Shown here piece by piece: positions 9,178 through 18,053 of a DNA stretch of 46,992 nt. The position numbers were made by a program, and so were the translations under genes. The notes beneath the pieces were generated by a model that was not told the origin of the DNA, searched no databases, and was given only the letters and a program-made list of their open reading frames with translations. Location of the stretch: assembly GCA_035387885.1 (NCBI GenBank), contig DAOOOW010000006.1, positions 1 through 46,992 on the forward strand, in the 5' to 3' direction. Position 1 is the first letter of the stretch. Each line of letters starts with the position of its first letter. This DNA comes from DAOOOW01 sp035387885. GTDB taxonomy: Bacteria; Patescibacteriota; Patescibacteriia; UBA2196.

Positions 9178-11079
9178 ATGCGTAAAATTATTTTCAGTTT
9201 TTTAATTATCAGCGTGATTGCAGTTCTGGCTATTGGTGGCACCATGGCTTTTTTCTCAGATAATGAAACCAGTCGTGGCAATACTTATAGCGCCGGCACT
9301 GTGGAAATCTCGATCAATGACGAGCTCCATTGGACCAAAAATTTCACTTGGACCAATTTTGAACCTGGCGATAGTGCCGAATTCACCATGATTATCAAAA
9401 ACGAAGGAGAAAACCCAGTTAAACTCTGGCAACTTTTAAAATGCCTCACGACTGACGAAAATGGTGTCATTGAACCAGAACAAAGTTGGTACGATACGGA
9501 AAACAGCGGCCAACCAAAAAACGATATTGATTCTGTTTTGGTTTATGAAATGTTTATAGATGGCCAAATGGTCATAGCTAAAGAAGCTGGCATTACCATG
9601 GATAAAGTCAAAGACCACTATCTCGGCCTAATAAAATTGGATCCCGGCGCCAGTACCACGAACAATGGTATTTTGGCAGTCGGTGATTCAATCACTGTTG
9701 TCCAAAAATATTATTTTCCTTTTGACACCACCAACTGGGCCCAAAGCGATAAATTAAATTTCACCCTAGAGCTGGAAGCGCGCCAAATTGACGCCCCAGA
9801 ACCTTTGTCCCAAATGTCTTTTATGGAAAACAAATATCCAGGCGAGGTTGCCTTAGTTGATACGACCATGGGTATTCTCAAATATGATTACATGGCTTCG
9901 ACTTTTAATTATGACTTTTTGGGCGTGGGTCTCAACCAGAGCACTGAATACTGCTTAATTTATTATGCCGACGGTTGGCCCGGCAACAACCCCGGTTATT
10001 TTTTCCAAAGTGGCTATCCTGACAGTACAGGCAAATTAATTTTGACCGGACAATCAAATATAAACATTAACTTACCCAACTCACCTGACACCAATTATCC
10101 CACTGGCGCAAAAATCTGGTTGGTCAATTGCGCGAACTACGATAAAAATTCCCGCTCTGTCACTGGCTGGTCTCCAAATAGTTGGCTCTTTGATAATTGG
10201 CCGGGTCTGATTAATTATCGCCAAGGCGATCGGCCAAACGAAACCATCACTTGTGAACCAACTGTTTGCGCTGATTCTGACGGCGACGGTTATGGCGTGG
10301 GCGAAGATCGATCTGCTTGCCCTTATCTTGAATTGGATTGTGATGACACCAACCCAAATATTAATCCCGGCAACGGCACTTGCTCCAAGACTATTACTTT
10401 TACTAGTTTGGCTGCCAATCTTCAATATGGCACCTACCATGATTATGACACGGCCGATGTCAGCTTTACCTATACTGCCACCACAACCGGTCCGCTCACT
10501 GGTCAAATCTCTGCCACTGGCCTGAAACCTTTTGCCACCTATCAACTAAAATTTGAAGCCACGCCAGTCTGCCAAGAGATTAGCGGCGATAATGCCCTCA
10601 ACGAAACTATCGGCTATTTGGGGCGTTGGTGGAACCTAACTGATAACACCAATATTAATAGCACCCCAGCCGCCAATGACGCTTATTATTTGGCCAATTC
10701 CATTTATCATGGCGGCAGTAAATGCATCCAAGGCTATCTGGTCTGGGATTATATCACCGCTGACGCCAGCGGTAATGTCACCAAAAATGTCACTGTTAAT
10801 AATAGCTATCATGTCTTATGGTGCAGTGGTGGGACTTGCGGCTCTTCTAATAATAGCCAACTGCAAAATCTTGATGGCGCTATAGATCCTCCTGGCTTTC
10901 CGTATTGCGACGCGACTGACGTCAATGGACAAATTGAACGTGCAACCTGTAATACTTTGACCTTGCCTGCCCGCGATTATCATTTAAAATTTATTTTAAA
11001 TGAAGAATCATTCCATCAAAATTCTTTTGGTAACTGGACTGCGGTGATGGCTTCAGATATCGATTTTACTATTGAATAA
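9178..11079 (+). CDS. Second SipW-dependent-type (TasA-like) surface protein, multidomain
   Basis: 633 residues. The N-terminus again shows the SipW-type pattern (MRKIIFS, hydrophobic core, GGTMAFFSDNETSRGNTYSAG, then EISIND), followed by a TasA/camelysin-like domain (about 25-205). A domain shared with the preceding gene follows (about 225-350; FNYDFLGVGL, YPTGAKIWLV). Next come a short acidic Cys segment typical of calcium-binding spacer repeats (DSDGDGYG, LDCDDTNPNINPGNGTC, about 365-400) and a C-terminal beta-rich domain (400-633) containing GLKPFATYQLKFE. The gene lies 112 bases after its paralogue and 34 bases before the signal peptidase. It is probably a major or accessory subunit of an extracellular fibre or coat; this is inferred from the family and the linkage. 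Confidence 0.85.
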   Translation: MRKIIFSFLIISVIAVLAIGGTMAFFSDNETSRGNTYSAGTVEISINDELHWTKNFTWTNFEPGDSAEFTMIIKNEGENPVKLWQLLKCLTTDENGVIEPEQSWYDTENSGQPKNDIDSVLVYEMFIDGQMVIAKEAGITMDKVKDHYLGLIKLDPGASTTNNGILAVGDSITVVQKYYFPFDTTNWAQSDKLNFTLELEARQIDAPEPLSQMSFMENKYPGEVALVDTTMGILKYDYMASTFNYDFLGVGLNQSTEYCLIYYADGWPGNNPGYFFQSGYPDSTGKLILTGQSNININLPNSPDTNYPTGAKIWLVNCANYDKNSRSVTGWSPNSWLFDNWPGLINYRQGDRPNETITCEPTVCADSDGDGYGVGEDRSACPYLELDCDDTNPNINPGNGTCSKTITFTSLAANLQYGTYHDYDTADVSFTYTATTTGPLTGQISATGLKPFATYQLKFEATPVCQEISGDNALNETIGYLGRWWNLTDNTNINSTPAANDAYYLANSIYHGGSKCIQGYLVWDYITADASGNVTKNVTVNNSYHVLWCSGGTCGSSNNSQLQNLDGAIDPPGFPYCDATDVNGQIERATCNTLTLPARDYHLKFILNEESFHQNSFGNWTAVMASDIDFTIE

Positions 11080-11113
11080 TTTTCACCTTGAACATAAATA
11101 TTACTTTTAAATT

Positions 11114-11659
11114 ATGTCTGTTTTCAAAATCATTTACAATGCTTTTCTCGTTTTTATTATTTTGATCGCGCTACTTTTAGTGATTTCCATTTTCCCTATT
11201 ACGGGCAACTATAAAGTTCTCGTGGTTAAATCAGGTTCTATGGAACCGGCCATCAAAACCGGCAGTTTGGTAGTTTCTCGGCCAGCTGAAACTTACGCGG
11301 TTGGTGACATTATCACCTTTCGCTATGGTGAGACCTCCATTACCCATCGCATTCAGGAAAAAAATCTAGTCAACGGCGGTCTAAACTATGTTACCAAAGG
11401 CGATGCTAATAAAGGATCTGATCGCAATGAAATTCTGCCGAATGAAATTATTGGTCGAGTCTGCCTCACTGTGCCTTATCTCGGCTACGCCATTGATACA
11501 GCCAAAAAGCCTTGGGGTTTTATTTTAATTGTGATTTTACCGGCTTTAATTATTGTTTACGATGAAATAAAAAAAATTTTTCAAGAAGTAAAAAGATTAC
11601 GCCTTGAAAAATTAAATAAAAATCTAGATGAAAAAAAAGAAAAACTTAAAAAAAATTAA
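11114..11659 (+). CDS. sipW: Signal peptidase I, SipW/ER type
   Basis: 181 residues. An N-terminal membrane segment (about 8-30) precedes the catalytic-Ser motif VKSGSMEPAIKTGS, and the second conserved box ITHRI supplies His in place of the Lys of ordinary bacterial LepB, as in SipW and eukaryotic/archaeal enzymes. A third box, TKGDANKGSD, and a C-terminal membrane helix (about 135-160) followed by a charged tail complete the family pattern. It cuts signal peptides on the outer face of the membrane. Two proteins with SipW-type signals lie directly upstream and a third starts inside this gene's 3' end (32-base overlap, different frame), so these neighbours are the likely substrates. The gene symbol rests on architecture and context. 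Confidence 0.9.
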   Translation: MSVFKIIYNAFLVFIILIALLLVISIFPITGNYKVLVVKSGSMEPAIKTGSLVVSRPAETYAVGDIITFRYGETSITHRIQEKNLVNGGLNYVTKGDANKGSDRNEILPNEIIGRVCLTVPYLGYAIDTAKKPWGFILIVILPALIIVYDEIKKIFQEVKRLRLEKLNKNLDEKKEKLKKN

Positions 11660-13079
11660 TCTTTGGCAAAAACCATTTTCTAGACTATCTATTTTGGTTT
11701 TAATTATGGTTTTAAGTTGGTTAAGTTTGAGTATTATTAGTCAAACTTTATCTTTTTTTCGCGATACTGAAAAAGCGGTTTTTAATGATTTAACAGCTGG
11801 CAGTTTGGATTTATCTTTAAACACCAATGATTTGGGTCAAATTTTTTTAGATCAAGAATTTGAACTCCATTTGGCTCAAGCCGGTAATTTGCCTTTTCAA
11901 TATAGCTTTAAAATTGAGACAGATGATATTGACTTTTGTAATAATTTAATTTTAAATGCCACTTCTTCTGATTTGGTTTTTTATAGTAATTATTTACAAA
12001 ATTTTACAGCCACGGCCACAACAATATCTGACCTTTTTGATTCTTGGCAATTTAAAATTACTAGTCCGCTTAACTACCCAACTGAGCAAACTTGCAATTT
12101 TAAATTCACCTTTCAAGCTTGGCAAACTGATGAGGAAAATTATGATTCTGAGAGTGGATTTTCTGACGAAGAAATAGTTACTGGCAGGGTGGAAAATTCT
12201 TCTGGATCTGGTGGGGCAGAATGCATTCAAGTTAGCTATCCCAATGGTGGAGAAGTTTGGTGGGTAGGCCGCACTCATGAAATTGGTTGGGAAACTAATA
12301 ACCCAATTGGGTATGATGAAGATTTAAAAATTGATATTTATTATTCTAATGATAGCGGTCAAAGCTGGGGCTTAATTAAAACAGGCGCGCCAAATTTGGG
12401 CCAATATTTTTGGCGCGTATCATTAATGTTAGAAAATAATACATATTGGGTTGCCTCTGCCAAAGCGCGCATTAAACTGGTGGCGCGTTATAGCAACGGA
12501 GAAATTTGTGGCGTGGACACTTCGGATGCTGATTATTGTCCGCCCATTGAATATGATTTATTAACGCTAGAAGAATTGGCCTGGCTAAAAACTCATGATT
12601 TATTAGAAGAACCAGTTAACCCCATAACTTTAGAAACAGATGAGACTGAAGGAGTAGAAAACGAGATTCAAGAAAATGTGGAGACGCCAGAATTAATTGA
12701 AAATGAAAACATGACCTTAATACCAATTGCAGAATCAAATATTTCTGATGAACCTTTAGAGTTTACACCTCTAATAGAGCCAGAGATAGCAGAGGCAGAA
12801 TTAACAGAAAACATAGAAGAGATAGAAGCCGAAGAAAATTTAGAAAGTGATTTTTTAGAATTGCCGTCAACTTTATCAGAATTAGAATTGCCCAAAGAAA
12901 CAAGCGAGGCGCCGAATAGTGAGGAAATTTTAGAAATTCTTATAGAAAATACTCAAGAAATTATTCCAGCAGAAAAGGCGCCAATTTGTTTAAATACAGA
13001 AAATATTGAATCTGAACCAATTGAGGAAATTCAAGAGCCAACACCAATAATTGTTGAGCCAGAGCCAGAGGTTTTATAA
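11628..13079 (+). CDS. TasA-like membrane-associated protein with acidic tail
   Basis: 483 residues, starting inside the signal-peptidase gene. After a basic N-terminus a hydrophobic segment (about 20-42) leads to LSFFRDTEKAVFNDLTAGSLDLSL, a divergent form of the SipW-substrate pattern. The TasA-like domain runs to about 185. A second domain (about 195-320) begins YPNGGEVWWVGRTHEIGW, a motif of Ig-like surface domains with the YPNGGE signature. From about 325 the chain is a strongly acidic Glu/Pro/Ile low-complexity tail with no anchor. By analogy with Bacillus tasA-tapA-sipW clusters it could be the accessory or anchoring partner of the two upstream proteins, but there is no direct sequence evidence for that. 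Overlap with sipW implies translational coupling. Confidence 0.8.
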   Translation: MKKKKNLKKINLWQKPFSRLSILVLIMVLSWLSLSIISQTLSFFRDTEKAVFNDLTAGSLDLSLNTNDLGQIFLDQEFELHLAQAGNLPFQYSFKIETDDIDFCNNLILNATSSDLVFYSNYLQNFTATATTISDLFDSWQFKITSPLNYPTEQTCNFKFTFQAWQTDEENYDSESGFSDEEIVTGRVENSSGSGGAECIQVSYPNGGEVWWVGRTHEIGWETNNPIGYDEDLKIDIYYSNDSGQSWGLIKTGAPNLGQYFWRVSLMLENNTYWVASAKARIKLVARYSNGEICGVDTSDADYCPPIEYDLLTLEELAWLKTHDLLEEPVNPITLETDETEGVENEIQENVETPELIENENMTLIPIAESNISDEPLEFTPLIEPEIAEAELTENIEEIEAEENLESDFLELPSTLSELELPKETSEAPNSEEILEILIENTQEIIPAEKAPICLNTENIESEPIEEIQEPTPIIVEPEPEVL

Positions 13080-13103
13080 ATAATATAAAAAATAGATTTA
13101 AGC

Positions 13104-13126
13104 AATCAAAATCTTGATTATTTTTT
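13104..13126 (+). terminator. Weak Rho-independent terminator
   Basis: AATCAA (13104-13109) and TTGATT (13114-13119) form a 6-bp AT-rich stem with a 4-base loop, followed by ATTTTTTG. It would end the surface-protein transcript coming from 7857. Confidence 0.4.
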
Positions 13127-13163
13127 GATTTTCTGTTATTTGTTTTGGCCTAGCAGAAAACAC

Positions 13164-13191
13164 TTGACAAGTTTTATTAAGGGTTTAAGAT
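13164..13191 (+). promoter_or_regulatory. Promoter TTGACA-N16-TAAGAT
   Basis: TTGACA (13164-13169), 16 bases, then TAAGAT (13186-13191), followed by an untranslated leader of about 55 bases before the ATG at 13254. The TAAG-type -10 box is the same unusual kind seen in front of the envelope genes between 19.9 and 28.8 kb. Confidence 0.5.
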
Positions 13192-13253
13192 TAAGCCAAC
13201 TAAATATCTCATAACTAACCAGTCTTAGCCAACCTGGGCTAAACTTTAACTAT

Positions 13254-14180
13254 ATGAAAAAACTAACTTTCGCTTTATTAACCTTAACCTTTCTCTTGGT
13301 TTTTCCTACTTTTGGTCAAGCTATTGGTCAAATTACCGAACCCATTGTGGTGCCAGAAGGCATTAGAGGTCAAGAAATAGTCTCTACTTTGACTTTATTA
13401 AATTCTGAAAAAAAACAAACCATGATTGGTATAGTGGCTGAAGGTCAGATTGCCTCTTGGGTCAGTTTTTACAAAAAAGATGATTTAGAATTTAAAAATC
13501 CCATTACAGAAACTTTTATAGAAGCTGGACAATATTTAGATGTGGCGGCTTTGTTTAAAATTCCTAGTGATGCTGCTAACGGTACTTACACTGGGGAAAT
13601 TTCTGTAGTTTATAATCCAGATCAAGCTACTAGCAAAAATGATGATTCTTCTTCAACTGTGGCCCAAAAAATTAGCCGTTCTGTAGAAATTACAGTTAGT
13701 GATAAAGAAGTTATTGTTCTGGATGTTTCGGTTATTCCAGAAAAATTTGATTTTAAAAGCAAAGAACCAATCAGTGTTAGAATTATTTATGATAATCAAA
13801 GCAACATCAGTTTAACACCCTCAATTCAATTTAAGATTAAACAAGATGAAAAAACTTTTTATAATGTCATTTATCCCTATCCAGAAGGTGAAGCAGCTGT
13901 GCGTTCTATGTCTTTGCATGAAATTCCAGCTCTAAAAATTTCTACTGATGGTTTGGCTAAAGGCGCTTATTTGGCAGAATTAACTTTTATGCGCGGCACA
14001 GAATCTATGGCAGTTAAAAATTTTAGTTTTTCTATTGGTAATTCTGGTATAGTGCTGGGAGCTATGTTTGCCAAAAGCAATTTAGTTAAAACAATTATTG
14101 GTATTTTAATTTTAATAGTGCTTATAGCTATAATTGTGGTCAGCCTTAAAAGAAAAGCTCGTAAAAAATCCGACAACTAA
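13254..14180 (+). CDS. Membrane-anchored extracellular protein with beta-rich ectodomain
   Basis: 308 residues. A signal peptide (about 1-23, ending FGQA) is followed by an ectodomain with beta-strand periodicity, including the pattern AGQYLDVAALFKIPSDAANGTYTGEI, typical of Ig-like domains in surface proteins. A second beta-rich part covers about 145-260. One membrane helix near the C-terminus (about 277-298, rich in Ile/Leu/Val) ends in a basic cytoplasmic tail (LKRKARKKSDN), giving a type I topology. The two-domain plus C-terminal anchor layout resembles WxL-interacting proteins (DUF916/DUF3324), but I cannot confirm homology. It stands between the TasA-like cluster and the second vWA gene and may help to hold surface proteins. 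Confidence 0.8.
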   Translation: MKKLTFALLTLTFLLVFPTFGQAIGQITEPIVVPEGIRGQEIVSTLTLLNSEKKQTMIGIVAEGQIASWVSFYKKDDLEFKNPITETFIEAGQYLDVAALFKIPSDAANGTYTGEISVVYNPDQATSKNDDSSSTVAQKISRSVEITVSDKEVIVLDVSVIPEKFDFKSKEPISVRIIYDNQSNISLTPSIQFKIKQDEKTFYNVIYPYPEGEAAVRSMSLHEIPALKISTDGLAKGAYLAELTFMRGTESMAVKNFSFSIGNSGIVLGAMFAKSNLVKTIIGILILIVLIAIIVVSLKRKARKKSDN

Positions 14181-14225
14181 TTGGCCAGTGGTATTATATA
14201 ATTTTATATTTTAATTTTAATTTCT

Positions 14226-17200
14226 ATGTATAAAAAGCAAAGTAAAATTAAACGTTTATTTAAAAAACATAAAAAATTAATGCTTAAAAAGTTGTCAACT
14301 GTTAACGGACTGTTTTTAATCCTGCCCATGATTTTAAGTAGTCTTTTTTTGGTGGCTTTACCAATAAATACTGTGGCTGAAACAGAAAATATGTGTCCGG
14401 TGGCAGTTGATGTGGTTTTGATTATTGATCGCTCTGGCAGTATGGATTACACATCTAGATGTGACTGGTGGCAATTGGTTTGTAAAAACAAACCGTCTTG
14501 TAGCGAAGGTTATGAATGGGTAAAAACCATAACTTATAATGAAAGTGAAACTTGGTGTAATGCTAGAAACCAATCTGCTCCACACGAATCTGTCTATTTA
14601 GCCATTGATCCTAAAAAAATTACTGCAGCCAAATCTGCGGCTAATAGTTTTGTTAGTTTAATGGGTAATAATGATCAGTCAGCTTTAATTTCTTATGCCA
14701 CTAGTGCAACTTTAGATAAAGGTTTATCTGATATACATTCAGATACACAAACGGCTATTAATAATTTAATAACTGGCGGAGCTACTAATATTGGCGATGC
14801 TATTAAATTGGGAGTTGATGAATTAAAATCAGCTCGCTCTAATCCTCAAGCCAACCGTGTCATGATTCTTTTAACAGATGGCATGGCTAATAAACCAGCA
14901 GGCCCGGGTTATGGAGAATTTACCGCTGATGTTACTTATGCGGAAAATCAAGCCACTGTAGCCGCGACTTTGGGTTATAAAATTTTTACTATTGGGCTTG
15001 GTAACGATGGTGAAATAAATGAAACCATGTTACAAAATATCGCCGCGACCACTGGGGCATCTTATTATCATTCTGCTAATCAAGCTGATTTAGAAACAAT
15101 TTATAATTCCATTGCTACTCAAATTTGTAGTGAATATGGTTCCATTGCTGGTTGTGTTTATAATGATCAAAATAATAATGGGATTATAGATTCTGGCGAG
15201 CCAACTTTAAGTAATTGGAATATTACTTTAACTAATGGCACAATTAATCAAACACAAACTTCTGCTGATGGTTGTTATGCTTTTTCAGGTTTACCAGATA
15301 GTACTTATACTATTACTGAAACAGTGCAAGCTGGTTGGCAACAAACTTATCCCAGCACTGGCTCTCAGCAAATTTCTTTAGTTGATCATAACGGTATAGT
15401 TAATATAGATTTTGCTAACTATCTACCAATCTGTGGTAATCAAATTTTAGATACCAATGAAGTTTGTGAACTGGATACTACGCAACCTTGTACTTCTGAA
15501 ACTGGTTTAACTGGAACTCAAAGTTGTAATCAAACTTGCAGTGCTTGGAATGAATGTGTAACAGGAGAAACCTGTGGCGATGGAGTTAAAAACGGCACTG
15601 AAGAATGTGACAACACAGATGGAGTTAATGAACATTATCAATGCACTTCAAGTTGTACTTTAGAATATATTCCTTATTGCGGAGATAGTTTAATTAATCA
15701 AACAACAGAAATATGTGATAATGACGCACCAATTTCTTGTACTGATGTTAATGGATACGTCGGCACCAGTTCTTGCACTAATGAATGTGGCTGGGGTCTT
15801 TGTCAATCCACAGAATTTTGTGGTGATGGCGTTAAAAATGGCGCGGAAGTTTGTGATGGCAGTGATGGAATAGGCACCAATCAAGAATGCTCGGCAAGTT
15901 GTACTTTAATTAATTTACCTTATTGCGGTGATGGTATCAAAAACAATCAAGAAATTTGTGATGGCACAGATGGAGTGACTAGTGGTTTTCACTGCACCAA
16001 AACTTGTGCATTAGAAGCAGATCAAAATGGTGGCGGTTCTGTTTGTGGTAATGAAATAATAGAATCTGGAGAAACCTGTGATGATGGCAACATAACTTCT
16101 GGTGATGGTTGTTCAAATATTTGTTTAATAGAAGAAACGCCTGGAGAAATTTGTGATTCATCTATTTCTGGTAAAAAATATAATGGCAATCAAGAAGATA
16201 ATATTTTCTTGCAAGGCTGGGAAATAAAACTTTATGATAATCAAGAAAATTTCTTAACTGCCACTAGCACCAATGATGAAGGCCGATATTTGTTTGAAGA
16301 TTTGTGTATAGGCACTTATATTATTAAAGAAGTGCAACAAACTGGCTGGCAACAAATTTTTCCAGTTGACGCCAATAAAAATCCAATTTTTTATACTGAT
16401 ATTATAGCCAGCGCAGGCACACATTTAAATAATCGCGACTTTAGCAACTATTACAGTGGCGGATCTGGTGGCGATGAAGCAGTTTGTGGTAATAATGTGC
16501 GTGAAGGTGAAGAAATCTGCGATGGTAATGACGGTATAACTTCTGGTCATCATTGCACAGCCAATTGTACTCTGGAAGCTGATAGCCCTTCGACTGGCTC
16601 AGGGTCTTCGAGCGGAGGCGGTGGTTCAACTGGTGCATATTGTGGCGATGGAATTGTTAATGGGAGTGAACAGTGCGAAAATAATAGCACGCTTAGCGCT
16701 GGATATTATTGTTCTAATTGCACGATTACACCTTTAACTGGTGACAATAATAATCCAGAAGCTAATGGTGGTGGTCCTATTGAAGATGAAAAAAATACTA
16801 ATCCAACCCCCACAACTCCTGAAGGACAAGGCGGTGGAGAAGAAGTTGAAGATAATAATTTAGGTCAAGGCCAAAGCCAAGACGGATCTAGCTTGGCTCT
16901 TGGTGATGAAGTAGAAAAACCAACTGAAAATTTACCAATAATTTTAGGAGAAAATAAAATAGCGGAAAATTTTTGCTTGGCTTGCGCCAATTATAATTGG
17001 TTAATTATAATTTTATTATTAGTCATAGCTACTTTGGCTTATCGGCAAATAAATTCGGCTTTAGATCTCTATAATGTAGCCAAAGAAAAAAAACATCTGA
17101 CTAAAATTTATCCTTGGGGATTCTTAATTTTAATTGCTACTGTCGTCTCTTGGTTACTTTTATATTTTTGCCACTTTAAATTTCTGCTAGCCGCAGCTGT

Positions 17201-17486
17201 GATTTTTGGCCTATATTTGCTCTTACTGGCTCTCAATGTGGGTTATAAGAAAAAAAGCGCAATTTGGTGGCTCTGGGGCTTAATTTTAGCCCTTATACCA
17301 GCCATTAGCTACTATTATTGCCCTCGTTGGGGCTGGAAAACTTGGCTTTTAGCTGTTATTTTGTATGTGGCAACTTTGGGCTTTTATTTTGTGGGACTTT
17401 TAATGAGAAAATTCTGGTTTGTGGCTGTGGCTCTTGGCACTTTTGCTTTCTTAGCCATTTTGGTTTTAACCCGTTGTGTGTGTTAA
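14226..17486 (+). CDS. Giant surface protein: vWA domain, CnaB-like domains, Cys repeats, polytopic C-terminus
   Basis: 1086 residues. A long basic N-terminus precedes the signal/anchor (about 27-50). The vWA domain covers about 60-300 (MIDAS DRSGS at 68-72, LLTDG later) and carries the same Cys/Trp-rich insert after the MIDAS as the 4065 protein. An SdrD/CnaB-like domain follows (about 304-400, DQNNNGIIDSGEP), then DUF4215-like Cys repeats (400-640), a second CnaB-like domain (about 645-740), more Cys repeats (755-835) and a Gly/Pro/Gln/Glu linker (836-905). Unlike its relative, it ends in about six membrane helices (922-1086). The protein therefore looks permanently anchored in the cytoplasmic membrane with a very long ectodomain. 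Adhesion, or mechanical linkage of the coat to the membrane, is inference. A terminator follows at 17502. Confidence 0.9.
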   Translation: MYKKQSKIKRLFKKHKKLMLKKLSTVNGLFLILPMILSSLFLVALPINTVAETENMCPVAVDVVLIIDRSGSMDYTSRCDWWQLVCKNKPSCSEGYEWVKTITYNESETWCNARNQSAPHESVYLAIDPKKITAAKSAANSFVSLMGNNDQSALISYATSATLDKGLSDIHSDTQTAINNLITGGATNIGDAIKLGVDELKSARSNPQANRVMILLTDGMANKPAGPGYGEFTADVTYAENQATVAATLGYKIFTIGLGNDGEINETMLQNIAATTGASYYHSANQADLETIYNSIATQICSEYGSIAGCVYNDQNNNGIIDSGEPTLSNWNITLTNGTINQTQTSADGCYAFSGLPDSTYTITETVQAGWQQTYPSTGSQQISLVDHNGIVNIDFANYLPICGNQILDTNEVCELDTTQPCTSETGLTGTQSCNQTCSAWNECVTGETCGDGVKNGTEECDNTDGVNEHYQCTSSCTLEYIPYCGDSLINQTTEICDNDAPISCTDVNGYVGTSSCTNECGWGLCQSTEFCGDGVKNGAEVCDGSDGIGTNQECSASCTLINLPYCGDGIKNNQEICDGTDGVTSGFHCTKTCALEADQNGGGSVCGNEIIESGETCDDGNITSGDGCSNICLIEETPGEICDSSISGKKYNGNQEDNIFLQGWEIKLYDNQENFLTATSTNDEGRYLFEDLCIGTYIIKEVQQTGWQQIFPVDANKNPIFYTDIIASAGTHLNNRDFSNYYSGGSGGDEAVCGNNVREGEEICDGNDGITSGHHCTANCTLEADSPSTGSGSSSGGGGSTGAYCGDGIVNGSEQCENNSTLSAGYYCSNCTITPLTGDNNNPEANGGGPIEDEKNTNPTPTTPEGQGGGEEVEDNNLGQGQSQDGSSLALGDEVEKPTENLPIILGENKIAENFCLACANYNWLIIILLLVIATLAYRQINSALDLYNVAKEKKHLTKIYPWGFLILIATVVSWLLLYFCHFKFLLAAAVIFGLYLLLLALNVGYKKKSAIWWLWGLILALIPAISYYYCPRWGWKTWLLAVILYVATLGFYFVGLLMRKFWFVAVALGTFAFLAILVLTRCVC
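15684..15842 (+). repeat. 159-bp tract identical to 6861..7019
   Basis: Second copy of the identical tract in the Cys-rich repeats of the two vWA genes; see 6861..7019. Confidence 0.8.
16586..16618 (+). repeat. Palindromic repeat fragment encoded in the vWA protein
   Basis: CCCTTCGACT...CTCAGGG followed by TTCGAGCGGAGG has the look of the widespread CCCTTCGACT/AGTCGAAGGG palindromes and shares GAGCGGAG with the repeat inside pgk. Here it encodes a Ser/Gly linker (residues about 787-797) between Cys repeats. Confidence 0.4.
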
Positions 17487-17501
17487 AAAAATGATTTAAT
17501 T

Positions 17502-17545
17502 ATTCCGTCTTCCGATGTCTATCGGGGGGCGGATTTTTGTTTTTT
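17502..17545 (+). terminator. Rho-independent terminator
   Basis: ATTCCGTCTTCCGAT pairs with ATCGGGGGGCGGAT across a GTCT loop (17517-17520), with wobbles, and is followed by TTTTTGTTTTTTT. It closes the vWA gene. Confidence 0.75.
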
Positions 17546-17564
17546 TAAAAATTTAATGATATAG

Positions 17565-17570
17565 TATAAT
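17565..17570 (+). promoter_or_regulatory. -10 box TATAAT of the 17593 operon
   Basis: TATAAT sits 22 bases before the ATG at 17593, with no clear -35 and no Shine-Dalgarno motif, so the transcript leader would be about 16 bases. It would serve the DUF4430, polytopic protein and mnmA genes. Confidence 0.5.
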
Positions 17571-17592
17571 AAAGATAAATTATTATAAAATT

Positions 17593-18030
17593 ATGTCTAA
17601 AACTAACAAAATCGTTATTATTCTCATTATAATTATAGCCGGCTTGCTATTTTACTTTAACTGGCAAAAAAATCCAGCAGAAAATCTTAATTCAGAAACT
17701 ACGGAGCAAATAAATCAAGAAAAAATTACTATCAATTTATCAATTGCTGATATTTCCGGCTTACCCCCAACTTTAGAAATTAAAAAAGACACCTTGCTTT
17801 TAGATGCCTTGATAGAATTAAATCAACAATACCCAACTTTGAATTTACAAACTAAAAATTATAGCGATATGGGTGTTTTGGTCGAACAAATAGGCAATTA
17901 TAAAAATGGCGCGGAAAATAAATATTGGCAATATTTTGTTAATGGCGCCCAACCAATGGTTGGCGCGGATAAATACATCTTGCAAAATAATGACCAAGTG
18001 GAATGGCGTTTTTCCGCCTCACAATTTTAA
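17593..18030 (+). CDS. DUF4430 domain protein, membrane anchored
   Basis: 145 residues: an N-terminal membrane anchor (about 6-24, IVIILIIIIAGLLFYF), a short polar linker and a DUF4430 domain (about 45-145), recognised from LLDALIELN, KYWQYFVNG, GADKYIL and the C-terminal VEWRF. The fold is shared with the C-terminal domain of transcobalamin/intrinsic factor and is often found beside small-molecule uptake proteins. It starts a three-gene set with a small polytopic protein (24-base gap) and mnmA, so a role in binding a vitamin-like ligand outside the membrane for the neighbouring polytopic protein is plausible but unproven. Confidence 0.85.
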   Translation: MSKTNKIVIILIIIIAGLLFYFNWQKNPAENLNSETTEQINQEKITINLSIADISGLPPTLEIKKDTLLLDALIELNQQYPTLNLQTKNYSDMGVLVEQIGNYKNGAENKYWQYFVNGAQPMVGADKYILQNNDQVEWRFSASQF

Positions 18031-18053
18031 AAAAATAAATTAATTTAAAATAT

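Noticed and set aside
10081..10545. Minus-strand frame of 154 codons
   Set aside because: It is antisense to the second TasA-like gene in its G/C-richer part, where stop codons are rarer by chance.
11628..11659. Frameshift between the signal peptidase and the following gene
   Set aside because: The overlap of 32 bases joins two complete proteins: the peptidase has its full C-terminal helix and tail, and the next frame has its own start and signal-type N-terminus.
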